Assembly (NCBI RefSeq): GCF_001723285.1
Contig: NZ_LPWG01000011.1
Location: forward strand, 124,001 to 188,000
Source: Methyloceanibacter methanicus
GTDB taxonomy: Bacteria > Pseudomonadota > Alphaproteobacteria > Rhizobiales > Methyloligellaceae
DNA: 64,000 nucleotides
Direction: 5' to 3'
Both the position numbers and the translations under genes were made by a program. Positions 7,108 through 15,200 of the stretch are shown piece by piece. Positions within the stretch are counted from its first letter, which is position 1, and every line of letters starts with the position of its first letter. The notes beneath the pieces were generated by a model, which worked only from the letters and a program-made list of their open reading frames with translations, did not search any database and was not told the origin of the DNA.

Positions 7108-8874
7108 GTGGATATGCTGCGCCGCATGCTGCATCCAAATCCACTGTCTCATCGAATTCTGGCCGCCCTGACGGCCCTCTTCTTCCTGACCGGACAAGCC
7201 TACGCGCTCGATCTGCCGGAAGGTGCAAGCGGTCTGGCACAAAAGCCGCTCGTCAAAGCCGAGAAACACATGATCGTCGCCGCGCACCCGCTCGCCGCGG
7301 AGGCCGGGCTCGACATGCTGCGCAAAGGCGGCGCCGCCATCGACGCGGGCATCGCCGCGCAAGCGGTGCTGACCCTGGTCGAACCGCAATCCTCGGGCAT
7401 CGGAGGCGGTGCCTTCGTACTCTACTGGGACGCCGCGCAAGAGACCCTCACCAGCTATGACGGCCGGGAGATCGCACCGGCGGGCGCGACATCCGATCTC
7501 TTTCTGGATGCGGCCGGCAAGCCTCTGCCGCGCCCGGTCGCCATGCATAGCGGGCGCTCCGTCGGCGTGCCTGGCGTGCTCGCCGTACTCAAGCGCGTCC
7601 ACGACGATTACGGCAAGCTGCCTTGGGCCGACCTGTTCAAACCCGCCATCAAGCTCGCCCGCGACGGCTTTCCCGTCACCGCGCGGCTCGCAAAGATGCT
7701 GGGCGATGCCGACCCCAACACGTTCGATGCCACGGCCCGGGCCTATTTCTTCGACGAGCACGTCAGACCACGCCCGGCAGGCTATCTCTTGACGAACGAA
7801 GACCTCGCCCAGACCTTCGAAATCATCGCCCGCGAGGGGATCGACGCCTTTTATAAGGGGCCCATCGCCACCGATATCGCGACAACCGTGCAGAACGACC
7901 GGCGTGGCGCGGGCACGCTCAGCGAAGCCGACTTCGCCGCCTATCGCACGAAGAAGCGGCCGGCCGTGTGCGTTCCTTATCGCGGCTATTCCGTCTGCGG
8001 CATGGGGCCGCCCTCGTCCGGCGCCGTCGCGGTCGGCCAGACTCTCGGCCTTATCGAACCGTTCGACCTGGGCACCAACCCGATCGATGCGGGCGCGGCC
8101 CATGCCATCCTTGAAGCGGAGCGCCTCGCCTTCGCGGACCGGGCGCGCTATCTCGCCGATCCCGATTTCGTCGCCGTCCCCGTCGAGGGCCTGCTCGACA
8201 AGAACTATCTTGCGGCGCGGCGCGCGCTGATCGACCCTGAACGTGCCGCCGAAAGCGTGACCCACGGGACGCCGCCCAACATCGATCAGGCGTTCGGACG
8301 TGACGCCACGAAGGAAAAGGGCGGCACCAGCCATGTGTCTGTGGTCGACGATCAAGGCGATGCGTTTTCGATGACCACGACCATTGAGTTCGCCTTCGGT
8401 GCCCGCAGCATGGTGCGCGGATTCCTCCTCAACAATCAGCTTACGGACTTTTCCTTCCTGCCCAGGGACAAGGACGGCGCCGACATCGCCAACCGTGTCG
8501 AGCCGGGCAAACGGCCGCGCAGCTCCATGGACCCGACCTTGATCTTCGGCCCCGACGGCGATCTGGACTATGTGCTGGGGTCGCCGGGCGGCCCCGGCAT
8601 CATCCCTTTCAACTTGAAGGCGGTCGTCGCGATGATCGATTGGGGCCTGGACCCGGCCGAAGCCGCCGCTCTGATCAATTTCGGCGGAACCCCGCGCGGC
8701 GTTCTGCTTGAGATCGCGCCCGAATGGGACGATCTCGCAGAAGCGCTCGCGGCGAAGGGCCACAAGGTGACGCGCATGCCCATGACCAGCGGACTGCACA
8801 TCATCGCTCTCAGGCCCGACGGGCTCGAAGGCGGCGCCGACCCGCGCCGCGATGGTATCGCACTCGGCGACTGA
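7108..8874 (+). CDS. ggt: Gamma-glutamyltranspeptidase
   Basis: This is an N-terminal nucleophile hydrolase that cleaves the gamma-glutamyl bond of glutathione and transfers or hydrolyses the glutamyl group in the periplasm. Residues 1-33 look like a signal peptide ending A-Y-A. The family segment A-A-H-P-L-A-A-E-A-G begins near residue 58, and the autoprocessing nucleophile is Thr407 in G-G-T-S-H-V-S-V-V-D. The glycine-rich loop L-G-S-P-G-G-P-G-I-I-P follows near residue 490. The length (588) is normal. I list the GTG at 7108; an ATG two codons later is equally plausible. It stands 41 bp after dnaE2 with no sign of being part of the SOS operon's job. Confidence 0.93.
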   Translation: MDMLRRMLHPNPLSHRILAALTALFFLTGQAYALDLPEGASGLAQKPLVKAEKHMIVAAHPLAAEAGLDMLRKGGAAIDAGIAAQAVLTLVEPQSSGIGGGAFVLYWDAAQETLTSYDGREIAPAGATSDLFLDAAGKPLPRPVAMHSGRSVGVPGVLAVLKRVHDDYGKLPWADLFKPAIKLARDGFPVTARLAKMLGDADPNTFDATARAYFFDEHVRPRPAGYLLTNEDLAQTFEIIAREGIDAFYKGPIATDIATTVQNDRRGAGTLSEADFAAYRTKKRPAVCVPYRGYSVCGMGPPSSGAVAVGQTLGLIEPFDLGTNPIDAGAAHAILEAERLAFADRARYLADPDFVAVPVEGLLDKNYLAARRALIDPERAAESVTHGTPPNIDQAFGRDATKEKGGTSHVSVVDDQGDAFSMTTTIEFAFGARSMVRGFLLNNQLTDFSFLPRDKDGADIANRVEPGKRPRSSMDPTLIFGPDGDLDYVLGSPGGPGIIPFNLKAVVAMIDWGLDPAEAAALINFGGTPRGVLLEIAPEWDDLAEALAAKGHKVTRMPMTSGLHIIALRPDGLEGGADPRRDGIALGD

Positions 8875-8943
8875 GCGCTTGGAAACCGCGCGCGTGACGC
8901 GCTATGCCTCTGTCGGCACGCAAACGCAGGCGAATAGAACATC

Positions 8944-9963
8944 ATGACCGGCCCCTACAAAATTGCGATCCGCGGCGCCGGAGTCACCGGGCTCTGGCAA
9001 GCGCTGACCCTCGCCCGGAAAGGCCATCGCGTGATTGTCGCGGAGCAGTCCGCCGAACCCTTCACGGACGCCTGCAGCCCCTTTGCCGGCGCCATGCTCG
9101 CCCCGCGCTGCGAGGAAGAAAGCGCCGAACCCGTAATCCGCGAGCTCGGTATGCGGGGTCTCAATTGTGGCAGGCCGTCTACCCGGATCTCGTCTCAGCC
9201 GGAAGCCTTGTGGTAGCGCCTGCGCGCGACCGCAAACTCCTCGATCGCTTCGAGCGCATGACGCAAGGCGCAAGCCGTCTCGACGCGGCCCAGCTGGAAC
9301 AGCTCGAGCCTGGGCTGGCACCCAGATTCGACACCGCCTTGTTCTATGCGGACGAAGCCCATCTCGACCCCGGCGCGGCGCTGAATTTCCTCTTGAACGA
9401 AGTGCGGAACACAGGTGCCGTGGTTCAGTTCGGTGCGGGCGAGGTCCCGGCCGGCGCGGATTTCGTGGTCGATTGCCGGGGCCTCGGCGCTCAGGACATG
9501 CTGCCGACGCTCCGCGGCGTGCGCGGCGAGCGCATTGTCATCCGCGCTCCGGAAATCGCCATCGAGCGCCCGGTGCGCCTGCTCCATCCGCGCTTTCCGC
9601 TCTATCTCGTGCCCTGGGGCAACGACGAGACGGGCATGAATATCTTCATGCTCGGCGCACCTCGATCGAGCGCGAGGACGGCGGCCCGGTGACGCTGCGG
9701 TCGGCCCTGGAGCTGCTCAGTGCCGCCTACGTGCTCGATCCGCCTTCGGCGAGGCGGAAATCCTGAGCCTCGACGCGGGCGTACGGCCGGCCTTTCCCGA
9801 CAACCGGCCTAGGATTATCACGAGTTCGGGCTATATCTTTGTGAATGGCTTGTACCGGCACGGCTTCTTGCTGGCGCCGGTCATGGCCGAATTGGTGGCG
9901 CACTATCTGGAGACCGGCGTCACCCATCCGGAGGTCTTCATTGCAGATTTTGGTCAACGGTGA
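8944..9963 (+). pseudogene. thiO: ThiO, FAD-dependent glycine oxidase, with three frameshifts
   Basis: ThiO oxidises glycine to iminoglycine (dehydroglycine) for the thiamine thiazole ring. The N-terminus shows the FAD dinucleotide motif (A-I-R-G-A-G-V-T-G-L-W-Q-A). The rest is spread over four frames, each step being the loss of one base: near 9155-9165, at 9656-9661 (a GCGCACC run) and at 9741-9745 (a CCGCC run). Restoring three bases gives one 340-residue protein ending A-D-F-G-Q-R before the stop at 9961-9963, a normal ThiO length. Because all three lesions are single-base losses, with two in G/C-rich runs, and the downstream thi genes look intact, assembly error is more likely than decay. 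It is first in the thiO-S-G-E operon. Confidence 0.85.
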
Positions 9964-10138
9964 GTGCTTCACGACGGACGCGGGCAACCTGGACGAGCTG
10001 TGCGGAAAGCTCGGCTTTGCCGACGCGAAGATTGCGACGGCGGTCAACGGCTGCTTCGTGGCGGCGCCCGCGCGCGCGCGCACCCGGCTGTCCGAGGCCG
10101 ACGAGATCGAGATCGTGGCCCCGCGACAAGGCGGCTGA
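9941..10138 (+). CDS. thiS: ThiS, sulfur-carrier protein
   Basis: This 65-residue ubiquitin-like protein carries sulfur as a C-terminal thiocarboxylate to ThiG. It begins L/M-Q-I-L-V-N-G-E and ends in the required G-G. The start is a TTG at 9941: a perfect GGAGG at 9930-9934 sits six bases upstream, and no ATG fits. The gene begins 23 bases before the thiO stop, so translation of the two is probably coupled. Segment A-V-N-G-C-F-V is typical of the family. Confidence 0.9.
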   Translation: MQILVNGECFTTDAGNLDELCGKLGFADAKIATAVNGCFVAAPARARTRLSEADEIEIVAPRQGG

Positions 10139-10165
10139 GGCAGGATTGCTAAGACAGGATCGCTG

Positions 10166-10954
10166 ATGTTCAAGCTCTACGGCACCGAAGTCTCCTCGCG
10201 CCTGCTGCTCGGCACGGCCGGCTACGCCTCGCCCGACCTGTTGCGTCAGGCGGTGGAAGCCTCCGGCGCGGAGATCGTCACCGTATCGCTGCGGCGCGAA
10301 TCCGCCCGCGCCAAGACAGGCCAGGGCTTCTGGGGGCTGATCGAGGAGCTGGGCCGCAAGGTCCTCCCCAACACGGCGGGCTGCCGCACCGCCAAGGAAG
10401 CCATTACGACCGCGCAGATGGCACGCGAGCTGTTCGGGACGAACTGGATCAAGCTCGAGGTCATCGCCAACGACGACACGCTCCAGCCGGAGGTCTTCGG
10501 GCTCGTGGAAGCGGCGGCGGAGCTCAACGCCGACGGTTTCGATGTGCTGCCATACACCACCGAGGATTTGAGCGTGGCGGAGCGCTTGGTCGCCGCCGGC
10601 TGCGACGTGCTCATGCCGTGGGGATCGCCCATCGCTCGGCCCAGGGGATTGCGAACACGTCCGCGCTTCAGACCATGCGCGCCTATTTTCCCGACAACGC
10701 CACTCATCGTCGATGCAGGTCTCGGAGCACCGTCCCATGCCGCGGAAGCCATGGAGATGGGATACGACGCGGTCCTGCTCAACACGGCCATCGCCAAAGC
10801 CGGCGACCCCGTGAAGATGGCGCGCGGGTTTGCACGCGCGGTCGAGGGCGGCCGGCTGGCCTTCGAGGCGGGGATCGTGGAACCGCGCGACATGGCCTCG
10901 CCGTCGACCCCGGTGGTCGGCACCCCGTTCTTCAAGATCGACAACGTGTCCTGA
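10166..10954 (+). CDS. thiG: ThiG, thiazole synthase, with a local frame excursion
   Basis: ThiG condenses deoxyxylulose 5-phosphate, dehydroglycine and the ThiS thiocarboxylate into the thiazole phosphate. The TIM-barrel family signatures are visible: L-L-L-G-T-A-G-Y near residue 16, V-L-P-N-T-A-G-C near 74, the Schiff-base region W-I-K-L-E-V-I near 94, and I-V-D-A-G-L-G near 180. Between about 10633 and 10703 the expected sequence ([14 protein letters not shown]) is present one frame off: one base is missing near 10635 and the frame is regained near 10702. The ORF stays open at 262 residues, so an annotator would call it intact, but some 23 residues including a phosphate-binding loop are misread. 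This is most likely sequence error. Confidence 0.9.
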   Translation: MFKLYGTEVSSRLLLGTAGYASPDLLRQAVEASGAEIVTVSLRRESARAKTGQGFWGLIEELGRKVLPNTAGCRTAKEAITTAQMARELFGTNWIKLEVIANDDTLQPEVFGLVEAAAELNADGFDVLPYTTEDLSVAERLVAAGCDVLMPWGSPIARPRGLRTRPRFRPCAPIFPTTPLIVDAGLGAPSHAAEAMEMGYDAVLLNTAIAKAGDPVKMARGFARAVEGGRLAFEAGIVEPRDMASPSTPVVGTPFFKIDNVS

Positions 10955-10962
10955 CAGGCGAC

Positions 10963-11574
10963 GTGATCCCGCTCGATCCCTTCTACCCGATCGTCCCGGA
11001 CACGCGGTGGCTGGCGCGGCTGCTGCCCGCAGGCATCAAGCTCGTCCAGCTCCGCATCAAGGACGAGCCCTCCGATGTGGTGGCCGCGGAAATCGTCAAA
11101 GCGCGCGATCTCTGCGCGAAGGCGCGCTGCCAGCTTGTCGTCAACGACTATTGGCGCGAGGCCATCGACGCCGGTGCAGACTTCGTGCATCTGGGCCAGG
11201 AGGATCTCGCGAGTGCGGACCTCGGCGCGATCCGCCGTGCGAAGATCCGGATAGGCATCAGCACCCATAGCGAGGAAGAACTCGAGACCGCGCTCGCCGC
11301 CGCGCCCGACTACGTGGCACTCGGTCCCATCTATCCCACGCTTCTGAAGAAGATGCCCTGGGCACCCCAGGGCCTTGACCGCATCGGCGCATGGAATGAA
11401 CGGATCGCCTGTCCCCTCGTGGCCATCGGCGGCATCACCCCGGAGCGCGCCCAAGGCGTGTTTGCGGCCGGCGCGGACAGCGTGGCCGTCATCACCGACA
11501 TCCTCGCACACGACGACCCGGTGCGGCGGACGGAGGCCTGGCTGTCCTGCACACAGTCCCTGCGCGAACGCTAG
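10963..11574 (+). CDS. thiE: ThiE-type thiamine-phosphate synthase
   Basis: ThiE joins the thiazole phosphate and HMP pyrophosphate to thiamine phosphate. It has 203 residues and a TIM barrel with K-L-V-Q-L-R-I-K-D near residue 26, V-N-D-Y-W near 59, H-L-G-Q-E-D-L near 73 and A-I-G-G-I-T near 149, all ThiE/TenI landmarks. A GTG at 10963, eight bases after the thiG stop, fits the first homologous residues (Y-P-I-V-P-D). The loop Y-P-T-L-L-K-K-M departs slightly from the usual T-x-T-K, so a TenI-like variant is not fully excluded. It is the last gene of the thi operon. No thiamine pyrophosphate riboswitch was seen upstream of the operon. Confidence 0.85.
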   Translation: MIPLDPFYPIVPDTRWLARLLPAGIKLVQLRIKDEPSDVVAAEIVKARDLCAKARCQLVVNDYWREAIDAGADFVHLGQEDLASADLGAIRRAKIRIGISTHSEEELETALAAAPDYVALGPIYPTLLKKMPWAPQGLDRIGAWNERIACPLVAIGGITPERAQGVFAAGADSVAVITDILAHDDPVRRTEAWLSCTQSLRER

Positions 11575-11670
11575 GACCCACTTTCACAAGGACAGCCGGG
11601 CGATAGGGCTTGACCTTTGGCGACCGCGCCCGAAAAATTGTCATCGAAGGTTTACACTTGCGGGGGATCG

Positions 11671-12668
11671 ATGAGTTACCAGCTTGACCCTGCCTTGCCC
11701 GTGAGCGAGGCGCTGCGCTCTGTTGCCTTGGCCGAGCTGGACATCGCCCACACATCGCTGGCCACGCCGCCGGACCGCCATAAGGGGGTCCACAGCGCGC
11801 GGAAGTGCTTCAAGCGCCTGCGCTCGTTGCTTATTCTGGTCCGGCCGGGCATGCCCGAGCCCCTCTACGCCGACCTGAACCGGCGCGTCGCCCGTATCGG
11901 CAAGGGCCTGGCCGCCGCGCGCGATGCCCATGCCCTGTTCGATGCGCTGAATGCGCTGGAAAGCAATACGGAACCGGGCCTCGGCGATGCTCTCATCGAG
12001 GAGATGCGCGCTTGGCTGCGAGAACGCCGCAAGGCGCCGAGCGTAATCTCGAGCAAAGCTCCGCCGCTCAATCGCTGGAAATGCTTCTGGAGCTTCGGCC
12101 CCGCTTCGCGCGTCTCGTCGTCTACCCCGACGATTTCACGCCCATTTCGAAGGGCCTGGAACTCAGCTATTACCGCGCGCGGGAACAGTTCAAGTCGGCG
12201 TTCCGATCGAAGGACTCAGAGGTCGTTCACGATTGGCGCAAGAGCGTCCAGCGGCATTGGCGGCAGATGCAATTGCTCACGCCGTGCTGGCCCTCCGAAT
12301 TAGGTGCCCGGGCGGACGCCGCGCGCGCGCTCTCCCAAACCCTCGGCGACGACCACGACATCGCAAATCTGATGCATCTCGCGACGGCCCCAACCATGGC
12401 GTTCGGAAATCCCGACGACATTTCCGGCTTCTTGAAGCGCTGCAAGATGCGCCTGAAAGCGCTGCGGAAGGATGCCAAGATTCGGGGACAGCGGCTCTTC
12501 GTCGAAAAGCCCAGGCCTTTCGCGGACCGCATCCACGCTTATTGGACGACCGCCGCGGTTGGCGCCCTGAAGCCCGTTCAGCCCGCGCATCAAGATGACA
12601 ATGTGGTGGCGATAGACAACGCCCGGTCCGCGACTCCGCACCAGACCGGTTACGGCGGTCAAAGCTAG
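11671..12668 (+). pseudogene. CHAD-domain protein, one frameshift
   Basis: CHAD domains are histidine-rich helical domains that bind polyphosphate granules. The N-terminal half shows the typical H-S-A-R-K-x-F-K-R-L-R-S-L-L near residue 32 and R-D-A-H-A-L-F-D near 86. The C-terminal half shows V-H-D-W-R-K-S-V-Q-R-H near 188 and L-G-D-D-H-D-I-A-N-L near 225, the second half of the usual duplicated pattern. The halves are in different frames because one base is missing at about 12031-12036. With it restored the protein is 332 residues, normal for a free-standing CHAD protein. The ATG at 11671 follows GGGGG. The stop shares the palindromic CTAG with the convergent pqqB stop. Confidence 0.82.
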
Positions 12669-13603
12669 AGCTCGACCTCCATGCCGTCATAGGACACGGT
12701 CCACCCTGCCGCCTCCACGGCCGCGCGCTCGGGGGAATCGTCCCGCAGCGCCGGGTTGGAATTGTTCACGTGGATGAAGACCTTCCGGGCGATCCCCAGG
12801 GGCTCCATCACGGCCAGAGTGCCGTTCGGCCCGGACATGTTCATTGTGCCCGATGCGATCGCCGGTCTCTGCATGAGACCCTGGTCGATCATCTCGTTGT
12901 TCTGGTAGAGCGTCCCGTCGAAGAACAGAAGCGCGGCGCCCTGGAGACGGTCCCGCAGCGCATCGTCGAGCCCCGAACAGCCCGGAATGAAGAAGAAGGA
13001 CTTGCCGGTCGCGTCCTCGGTGACTTTGAGACCGACCGTATCGCCCACTTCGGTGCCGAAGCTGCCGCCGGTCCCCTTCTCCTCGTCCTCGAGATAGAGC
13101 GGGATCTTACCCGGCACGTCAAAGGCCTCGACGGTCAATCCGACCGGTCCGTCCGGCCCTTCGACCGCGAACGCCGAACTGAGCGTCATGGTCTTGCGCG
13201 CGACGAGTTCGTGATTGAGTACGTCGAAGATGCTGTTGCCCGCCAGCACGTCGAGGACCCGGGCGCTGCCGTAGATCGTGAGCGGCTGGCTCTCGCGCAG
13301 GCACAAGAGCCCCGCGACGGCGTCCACATCGCCGTTCGTCAACACGACCGCCTTGATCGGGCTGTTGCGCGGCGGTCCGTCCGGATCCGGCTGGAGTTCC
13401 GGCGTCTCGTTGATCTGCTGACGCAAGTCCGGCGCCGCGTTCAACAGCACCCATTGCCGCCCGTCGGCGCTGACCGCAACCGAGGCTTGTGTGCGCGGCT
13501 TGACTGTCGACAGACCCGATCGCGCATCGGCCGAATTCCGGCCGTTGCAGTTCCATTGTGGCAGGCCACCGCCCGCGCCTGCACCGATGACTTTGATATG
13601 CAT
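12665..13603 (-). CDS. pqqB: PqqB, PQQ biosynthesis metallo-beta-lactamase-fold protein
   Basis: The N-terminus I-K-V-I-G-A-G-A-G-G-G-L-P-Q-W-N-C-N is the diagnostic PqqB signature. Further family blocks are A-A-P-D-L-R-Q-Q-I near residue 68, V-L-T-N-G-D-V-D-A-V-A-G-L near 97 and H-V-N-N-S-N-P near 275. PqqB (312 residues here) acts in the hydroxylation/oxidation steps of PQQ maturation from PqqA. The ATG at 13603 is chosen because homologues start exactly there. Unusually it stands alone: no pqqA-like peptide or pqqCDE is adjacent on either side, so the rest must lie elsewhere. A strong inverted repeat lies just upstream. A PQQ cofactor fits a methylotroph or alcohol/sugar oxidiser. Confidence 0.93.
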   Translation of the reverse strand: MHIKVIGAGAGGGLPQWNCNGRNSADARSGLSTVKPRTQASVAVSADGRQWVLLNAAPDLRQQINETPELQPDPDGPPRNSPIKAVVLTNGDVDAVAGLLCLRESQPLTIYGSARVLDVLAGNSIFDVLNHELVARKTMTLSSAFAVEGPDGPVGLTVEAFDVPGKIPLYLEDEEKGTGGSFGTEVGDTVGLKVTEDATGKSFFFIPGCSGLDDALRDRLQGAALLFFDGTLYQNNEMIDQGLMQRPAIASGTMNMSGPNGTLAVMEPLGIARKVFIHVNNSNPALRDDSPERAAVEAAGWTVSYDGMEVEL

Positions 13604-13649
13604 GACAATGCATCCATGGCGTCTGCGGGTAGCACCCGTCAAGACAAAT

Positions 13650-13682
13650 GTCCGGTCCCCGTCACAATGACGAAGACCGGAC
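13650..13682 (-). terminator. Two-part inverted repeat between the acidic OMP gene and pqqB
   Basis: The outer stem GTCCGGTC/GACCGGAC (8 bp) encloses a second stem GTCA/TGAC around CAA. It lies 80 bases beyond the end of the upstream gene and 47 before pqqB. No clear T-run follows, so it may be a weak terminator or an RNA structure in the pqqB leader. Confidence 0.5.
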
Positions 13683-13762
13683 GATAGCCAGGAGTGGAAA
13701 GCTCGAAGCGGCCTTGGGACACGGCGAGGCCGCTACCCAAGGCCGAATAGGGTGTGTGCGCC

Positions 13763-14668
13763 TTAGAACTCCAGCGATCCCTGGAACTTGAGCGCGGAGT
13801 CGGAGGTTTCGTCGGTCAGACCGAACTGAACACCGACATTGAACGACATCTCCATCTCGGGCGGACCGGCGACCATGTCGTCGTCGTCAAGCTCCAGACC
13901 GTCGTCGTCGTCATCGTCGTCGCCAGGTTTCCAGAAGATGGTCGGGCCGATGCTGTGCTCCTGTTCCTGCCATGGACCGGTATGGGACAGGTCTTCGACC
14001 TCGCCGAACATTTCGACGCCGATGCCCCAGTGCTCGAACACTTCGTATTCGGCGCGCCAGCCATATTCCAGGCCGAGCCCATCGGACTCGGCATCGTCGC
14101 CGATCTGACCGGCGAAGAACGTATTAATCGTCAGGAGCAACGGACCGTTGGCATAATCCATCACGGGACCAAATTCGATCTCATCGACCTCGCCGCTGCG
14201 CGTGGCGAAGCCGTAGCCTGCGGCAAAGGCCAGCCCAATGCCGTCCTCGCCTTCTTCACGCTCGATGATCTCGTATTGCCCCTCGAGCTCCACGGAACTC
14301 AAGCCGTAGCTGTCGTTGATGGGCTCGTCGGTTCCCAAGGTCACAGAGAACTTGAAGCGTTCCGTAACGCCGTACTCAATCTCGAAATCGTGGCTCTGAC
14401 GGACAGGGGCCTCTTCTTCTTCCTCAAGGGCGCCGATGACGCCGCCGTCATCATCGTCATCGTCGTCATCCCCACCGTCGTCGTCGTCTTCGCCCTTTTT
14501 GATGCCGAAGTGCACGGCGCCACGGTACTCCGCCTCGATCTCGCCCTTCTCGACGCCCGGCTCTTGAATTTCGAACTCGGCGAGCGCGGGTGTCGCGCTA
14601 CTGAAGGTGAAGCCCGCTACCGCTAGTCCGGCCAGCGCGGCCACGCGCGCCAGAGCGCTCGTCGTCAT
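13763..14668 (-). CDS. Secreted, Asp-rich probable outer-membrane beta-barrel protein
   Basis: A 301-residue protein with a clear signal peptide (cleavage after A-L-A, near residue 30) and a C-terminal pattern of alternating hydrophobic residues ending in Phe (F-Q-G-S-L-E-F), as in outer-membrane barrels. Blocks such as F-K-F-S-V-T-L-G-T, I-G-L-A-F-A-A-G-Y-G-F and F-N-V-G-V-Q-F-G-L are strand-like. Two acidic low-complexity stretches, a double poly-Asp run near residues 61-75 and another near 247-261, sit where surface or periplasmic loops would be. They are encoded by GAC/GAT trinucleotide runs. Acidic loops could bind Ca2+ or other hard cations, but that is inference. The start at 14668 gives a compact signal peptide. 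I do not recognise a named family. Confidence 0.7.
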   Translation of the reverse strand: MTTSALARVAALAGLAVAGFTFSSATPALAEFEIQEPGVEKGEIEAEYRGAVHFGIKKGEDDDDGGDDDDDDDDGGVIGALEEEEEAPVRQSHDFEIEYGVTERFKFSVTLGTDEPINDSYGLSSVELEGQYEIIEREEGEDGIGLAFAAGYGFATRSGEVDEIEFGPVMDYANGPLLLTINTFFAGQIGDDAESDGLGLEYGWRAEYEVFEHWGIGVEMFGEVEDLSHTGPWQEQEHSIGPTIFWKPGDDDDDDDGLELDDDDMVAGPPEMEMSFNVGVQFGLTDETSDSALKFQGSLEF

Positions 14669-15200
14669 GAGATTGTTTCGCAAGATTCGCCCCCGATCTT
14701 TCCCTGCTGACCCCACCCCTCAAAGTACAGGCCCGGCTCTTGCGCCGTTTGCTCTGCCAGGTGACCTTGACCGCAAACCTACGTTCCTAAGAGTGCAACG
14801 ACGCCGATCTCGACGCGTTCCCCTGCACTCCGGTCAAAGCCCCAATCTGGGGAGTGGGACTTTTGTCCCCACGGCCACCGATCCGGCGGCCAATGCAGTT
14901 AACCTAGCGAACACAGGCAGAGAAATGAATGGATTGTTAAAGAGGTACGTGATGCAGGCAGATCGGGAACATTTGGCAATACGATTGCAAAATGGTCTTG
15001 AACCCCAAATCGAAAACGATCTGCAAGAAGAAGGCTGACGATTCTGATCGATGAGCACAATACGGGGTGTCGCATTTCCTGATAGCGTGTAATTTCGACG
15101 GCTAGTTGCTTGGAAGTGCCTAGAAAATGACCAGCCACGCCACCAGCCTGGGCGCGGCCGCCCCGGTCTTCCGCGCCCGCCAAATGAGACCACGCATCCT
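14669..15200. other. Divergent intergenic region (532 bp)
   Basis: It separates the leftward acidic OMP gene from the rightward sensor kinase and must hold both promoters. It is less GC-rich than its surroundings around 14890-15110. Apart from the small ORF listed next, I see no RNA gene, repeat or clear operator. Confidence 0.6.
14925..15038 (+). CDS. Possible 37-residue ORF
   Basis: An ATG with a weak GGCAGAGAA upstream opens a charged, soluble-looking peptide (M-N-G-L-L-K-R-Y-V ending N-D-L-Q-E-E-G). It lies in the AT-richer part of the region upstream of the sensor kinase. There is no recognisable domain, and it could be chance. Confidence 0.25.
   Translation: MNGLLKRYVMQADREHLAIRLQNGLEPQIENDLQEEG

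Noticed and set aside
8875-8943. Thiamine pyrophosphate riboswitch before thiO
   Set aside because: The gap is only 69 bases and lacks the conserved CUGAGA and GAU/CCAGCGUAGGGA-type blocks.
10166-10954. Programmed frameshift in thiG
   Set aside because: No slippery heptamer is present, and similar lesions occur in unrelated genes throughout the window, which favours sequence error.
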